From assembly GCA_002348925.1 (NCBI GenBank), contig DEBV01000004.1, positions 121,443 to 128,077 on the forward strand: DNA of 6,635 nt, in the 5' to 3' direction. Of this stretch, positions 4,312 through 6,635 are shown piece after piece. Under the pieces are notes generated by a model. It made no database searches. It was not told the origin of the DNA and saw only the letters and a list, made by a program, of their open reading frames with translations. Source of the stretch: Alphaproteobacteria bacterium UBA2947. Its GTDB lineage: Bacteria; Pseudomonadota; Alphaproteobacteria; Rs-D84. The position numbers and the translations under genes are program-made. The stretch's first letter is position 1. Each line of letters starts with the position of its first letter.

Positions 4312-5205
4312 TTACGAATTTTTCCAAAAATCACGAATCCGTTTCAGGTTATGTTTGTTGTTGAAATATGTGATGAACGCATTTATCTGTCTGCGGGACA
4401 AACCAAAATCTTTATTCAGGGCAGATTTTATGTCAGCAGTTCGTGTGTATTGTTTGCCAGATGTTTCCAGATATTCAGCAACAAAATCAAAACTGATATT
4501 ATCACCATTGGCCAAACCACATAAATGCTTGTTATGGAATTGAAGCACAGATTTTAACGCAGAAGTGATTGCGAAGATATCGCATTTACAAGTGGTTTTT
4601 CTGATACCAAGAATATACGGGATAAGAAAGAATATAACCGCTGTGAAAATTTCATCTGGGTATGCACCAAATGCACGAAAAAAACGTGGTCGCATAAACA
4701 GGGCTGTTTCAAATGGTATATAATGCGATGGTCGGTCAGGAAGTTCAAACTTTGCAGAAAACACCACACGTTTAGCATAAGTGGATGGGCCAAATTTTAT
4801 TTTTCTTCTTTTATCGTTTGCATTTTGGTGGGCTCTGGCATTTTCCAAATGTTTGGCTGGTGCGTTTTGTCTGTAAAATTCAACAATGGCCCGTTCTAAA
4901 TACCAAGGGAACAGATTAACGCATATATTTTGGTGTTGTTCACGTGGAATATATTGTTCGATTATTTCAAAACCAATTTTTATCAGTTTATTCAATCTGA
5001 TTAACTGGGGTTTGGTTATATTGGAATAATTAAAGTTTGGGAATAAATACCCTCCAAGTTTATTCAGCAATTCGGCATAACTGCGTTTTTTGGGGAAATA
5101 TAAATAAGAAAACGTCGGCATCAAATGGGTTTTGACATTATATCCAACCTGATTTTGAAAATCACTTTTTCTTAATGGTAAAAACTTGAATGGAATGGCG
5201 TTCAT
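4312..5205 (-). CDS. Unrecognised 297-aa basic protein coupled to the integrase
   Basis: I do not recognise this protein. Its ATG overlaps the integrase stop (ATGA, 4-nt overlap), which indicates translational coupling, and it has no separate strong Shine-Dalgarno. It is Lys/Arg-rich with a basic stretch at 125-147 (HQNANDKRRKIKF), a hydrophobic segment at about 186-199 (IFTAVIFFLIPYIL) that may be a buried or membrane helix, and a CxC pair at 206/208. The last 40 residues (TADIKSALNKDFGLSRRQIN and following) could fold as a helix-turn-helix, so DNA binding is plausible. Being locked to the integrase and ahead of the excision/replication genes, it may be an accessory recombination factor or an unfamiliar replication initiator. 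No primase, nuclease or polymerase motif is visible. Confidence 0.83.
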   Translation of the reverse strand: MNAIPFKFLPLRKSDFQNQVGYNVKTHLMPTFSYLYFPKKRSYAELLNKLGGYLFPNFNYSNITKPQLIRLNKLIKIGFEIIEQYIPREQHQNICVNLFPWYLERAIVEFYRQNAPAKHLENARAHQNANDKRRKIKFGPSTYAKRVVFSAKFELPDRPSHYIPFETALFMRPRFFRAFGAYPDEIFTAVIFFLIPYILGIRKTTCKCDIFAITSALKSVLQFHNKHLCGLANGDNISFDFVAEYLETSGKQYTRTADIKSALNKDFGLSRRQINAFITYFNNKHNLKRIRDFWKNS

Positions 5206-6278
5206 TGGTCTGTTTCCCCGAATATTTTATTGGCCATTGTTTCCACAATGGTTTGTGAATGTTCATCGGATAGGTGTGCATACCTTTTGGTCATTTGCAG
5301 GGTCTTGTGGCCCAAAATAGCGGCAATTTCAGCCATTGAATAACCGTTCATAGCCAGATACGATGCACAAGTGTGTCGCAAATCGTGAAAATGGAAATTT
5401 TCAAGACCTGCATCTGCCATTGCTTTATACCAACTGCGTTGGATATCAAAAGGTTTTGTGCCATCGTGGCTTGGAAATACATAAATGTCGTTTGGTTTGC
5501 GGTTGGTATATAATTTACGCAATTCTGCCAATGCAGGCCCAGCCAATGGCATATAACGTCTTTCACCATTCTTGGTATCTTGTAATATTGCACGGCCCGC
5601 ATTCAAATCAACGTCTTGCCATTTTAACGACATTATTTCCATTCGTCTGGCCCCTGTGGTTATACCAATTAACACAGCAGGATGCAGATAAGGGTTGTTT
5701 GCTTTCTGGGTTTCAGCAAGCAATTTTTCACGTTCTTCGTCGCTTAAATAACGAACACGACCACGTGGTTCAGATAATTTGGATATCTTGGTTACAGGGT
5801 TGTTTTCCAACCATTCCAATTCACGGACAGCATACGATAACATAACAGATAATGCGGCCATATAACGGTTAATGGTTGCGTTGCTTTTTTTCTTTTGCAA
5901 TCGTGCATCTTTTGATTCTGAAATTTGGTCACGTGCTTGAATCAGCAAGGATGGTGTCAAACTGGACAGGGCATATTGACCCAGCACGGATTTCCACATT
6001 CTGATATGCCTGATGGTGTCAACAGATGCTTTCTTTGGGTTTGCTTGCAAATGCTTTTCATACAAGTCGGCCAATTCAGCCACTGTGTGTTTTTGGGCTT
6101 CTATGATTGCAAAATTTGCACCTTGCAGCATTCGTGCTTCGGTCATTTTTGCCCAGGTTTCAGCAGCCGTTTTGGTTGGAAATGTTTTTGATACCTTTGG
6201 ATACCCAAATACACATACCCTGGCACGATAACTAACTTTGTTGGTTTTCTTTGATGGTCGTTTTTCTATTGTCGCCAT
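5202..6278 (-). CDS. int: Tyrosine recombinase (integrase)
   Basis: 358 aa, normal length. The N-terminus (1-50: SYRARVCVFGYPKVSKTFPT, then AAETWAKMTEARM) is an arm-type DNA-binding region. Residues about 64-160 form the SAM-like core-binding domain. The catalytic set is complete: R211 in TTGARRMEI, K236 in DTKNGE, H298 and R301 in HFHDLRH, H324 in LGHKT, and the nucleophile Y333 in TKRYAHLS. It breaks and rejoins DNA through a covalent phosphotyrosine to integrate and excise the element. The Shine-Dalgarno AAAGGA lies 9 nt before the ATG. The upstream region carries repeats suited to be arm-binding sites. Related to the phage-type integrases of proteobacterial islands; nothing suggests truncation. 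Confidence 0.97.
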   Translation of the reverse strand: MATIEKRPSKKTNKVSYRARVCVFGYPKVSKTFPTKTAAETWAKMTEARMLQGANFAIIEAQKHTVAELADLYEKHLQANPKKASVDTIRHIRMWKSVLGQYALSSLTPSLLIQARDQISESKDARLQKKKSNATINRYMAALSVMLSYAVRELEWLENNPVTKISKLSEPRGRVRYLSDEEREKLLAETQKANNPYLHPAVLIGITTGARRMEIMSLKWQDVDLNAGRAILQDTKNGERRYMPLAGPALAELRKLYTNRKPNDIYVFPSHDGTKPFDIQRSWYKAMADAGLENFHFHDLRHTCASYLAMNGYSMAEIAAILGHKTLQMTKRYAHLSDEHSQTIVETMANKIFGETDQ

Positions 6279-6330
6279 TTTGTTCTTTCCTTTGTGTTTG
6301 TCTGACTAACAGTGCCAAACAATGTCTTTC

Positions 6331-6410
6331 AATTCTGCTTCGTTTCGTCTTGTTTTTCTGGCAATAAGAATCACAATCCGTTTGTCAATATAGGTCTGTT
6401 TAGCAGAATT
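6331..6410. repeat. 9-bp inverted repeat flanking the integrase promoter
   Basis: AATTCTGCT (6331-6339) and AGCAGAATT (6402-6410) are perfect reverse complements 62 bp apart, with the promoter boxes between them. Two dimer half-sites bracketing a promoter suggest repression by looping, or binding by the integrase or the AlpA/Xis-like protein. A 9-bp match in AT-rich sequence can also arise by chance. Confidence 0.45.
6361..6388 (-). promoter_or_regulatory. Probable integrase promoter
   Basis: On the minus strand a perfect -35 box TTGACA (6383-6388) is followed after 16 nt by TATTGC (6361-6366) as a moderate -10. It lies about 80 nt upstream of the integrase ATG and sits inside the space of a 9-bp inverted repeat, which could be an operator. 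Confidence 0.5.
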
Positions 6411-6424
6411 TCAAGGGTTCCTGC

Positions 6425-6449
6425 GTGTCCCATTTTATTTGTGGGACAC
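6425..6449. repeat. Palindrome with TGTCCCA/TGGGACA arms
   Basis: GTGTCCCA (6425-6432) pairs perfectly with TGGGACAC (6442-6449) around a 9-nt AT-rich loop. No U-run follows on either strand, so it is not an intrinsic terminator. The arms share TGTCCCA with the tandem repeat at 6548-6569, which points to a protein-binding motif, most likely an arm-type integrase site. Confidence 0.7.
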
Positions 6450-6547
6450 TGGTGGGATATGGAAAACAAAACTTGCCACAAATCCGATGGTTTGGTGCGA
6501 TGGTTTAATGTGAATTGTGTTGTGGGTTTTTATATTCGTTTATCTGG

Positions 6548-6569
6548 TATGTCCCAAATATGTCCCAAA
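6548..6569. repeat. Perfect 11-bp tandem direct repeat (TATGTCCCAAA twice)
   Basis: TATGTCCCAAA occurs at 6548-6558 and again at 6559-6569 with no bases between. The spacing of 11 bp puts the two TGTCCCA motifs on about the same face of the helix, as expected for adjacent binding of an integrase arm-binding domain. Direct TGTCCCA-like repeats near the ends of islands with this integrase type are familiar to me, but this is recollection, not a search. Confidence 0.7.
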
Positions 6570-6578
6570 GCAGGGAAT

Positions 6579-6609
6579 AAAAAAGGCGGGAATCTGCTGA
6601 ATCCCGCTT
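6579..6609 (-). terminator. Intrinsic terminator of a gene beyond the right edge
   Basis: Read on the minus strand AAGCGGGA is followed by a loop of about 10 nt, then TCCCGCC and a run of six T (6579-6584). The 6-bp GC-rich core stem (6586-6591 with 6602-6607) plus two flanking pairs, one a wobble, and the U-run make a classic rho-independent terminator. It would stop transcription entering from the right, so a minus-strand gene, possibly chromosomal, should end near 6610 or further right. Confidence 0.7.
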
Positions 6610-6635
6610 AATTCGTGGCTCGGGTGTATAAACAT

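Larger units (their letters stand above)
6279..6635. other. Non-coding right end of the element (putative attachment region)
   Basis: About 357 nt without a credible gene. It holds the integrase promoter, the 9-bp inverted repeat, the TGTCCCA palindrome, the TGTCCCA tandem repeat and the leftward terminator. The density of repeats upstream of an integrase is typical of an attL/attR half-site with arm-type binding sites. The core crossover would be expected near or right of 6570, perhaps within the terminator. I see no tRNA here, and the second att copy is outside the window. Confidence 0.5.

Noticed and set aside
5363..5845. 160-aa open frame on the plus strand
   Set aside because: Lies entirely antisense to the integrase, whose catalytic motifs are intact; no Shine-Dalgarno and no recognisable domain.
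6425..6449. Intrinsic terminator at the TGTCCCA palindrome
   Set aside because: No run of T follows the stem on either strand, and the arms recur elsewhere as direct repeats, which points to protein binding.
6312..6611. 99-aa open frame on the plus strand
   Set aside because: Runs through the integrase promoter, the TGTCCCA repeats and the terminator; no ribosome binding site, and Cys/Asn-rich composition unlike a real protein.
6571..6635. tRNA or tmRNA 3' end at the right edge as integration site
   Set aside because: No T-arm consensus, acceptor stem or CCA end could be found on either strand in the visible bases.

Overview
The window looks like the integrase-proximal part of an integrative mobile element (genomic island, phage satellite or integrated plasmid-like element) in an AT-rich bacterium. 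An AT-rich, possibly host-associated proteobacterium is my best guess. It rests on the style of the integrase, the AlpA/Xis-like protein and the RepA-like ATPase as I remember those families, not on a search. Every gene I can support lies on the minus strand, so the window reads from right to left, and tight spacings and overlaps suggest two transcription units.

Right end (about 6279-6635): no gene. It holds a likely integrase promoter, a 9-bp inverted repeat around it, four copies of TGTCCCA (two as an 8-bp-stem palindrome, two as a perfect 11-bp tandem repeat), and a minus-strand terminator that would end a gene lying beyond the window. This arrangement fits an element end with integrase arm-type sites. 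The junction itself cannot be proven without the other end.

Core module (2745-6278): a complete tyrosine recombinase; a 297-aa protein I do not recognise, overlapping the integrase stop by 4 nt; a 151-nt gap; a 74-aa AlpA/Xis-like DNA-binding protein; a 57-aa small gene overlapping both neighbours; and a 346-aa RepA-like P-loop ATPase with a C-terminal helix-turn-helix. Together these suggest integration/excision plus autonomous or transient replication.

Non-coding block (2424-2744): a long imperfect hairpin built of 4-nt repeats sits directly behind the ATPase gene. Next to it are three iteron-like TGTATAAAGGGGT repeats and a G-rich 15-mer that recurs exactly at the left edge of the window. 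It is a candidate replication origin and/or the control region of the cargo operon.

Cargo operon (24-2423): an 88-aa two-helix membrane protein; a 69-aa protein with a C-terminal membrane anchor; a second, unrelated 69-aa single-helix protein; a 135-aa membrane zinc-ribbon protein with a LITAF-like topology plus two further zinc ribbons; and two tandem paralogues, each a GIY-YIG (T5orf172/MUG113-type) domain joined to a RAMA/DUF4357-like C-terminal domain. A decayed second copy of the 3' end of the anchored 69-aa gene lies between the zinc-ribbon gene and the first GIY-YIG gene. The most interesting possibility is that this membrane-plus-nuclease cassette is an undescribed conflict (defence or inter-element) system. 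That is inference from domain content only.
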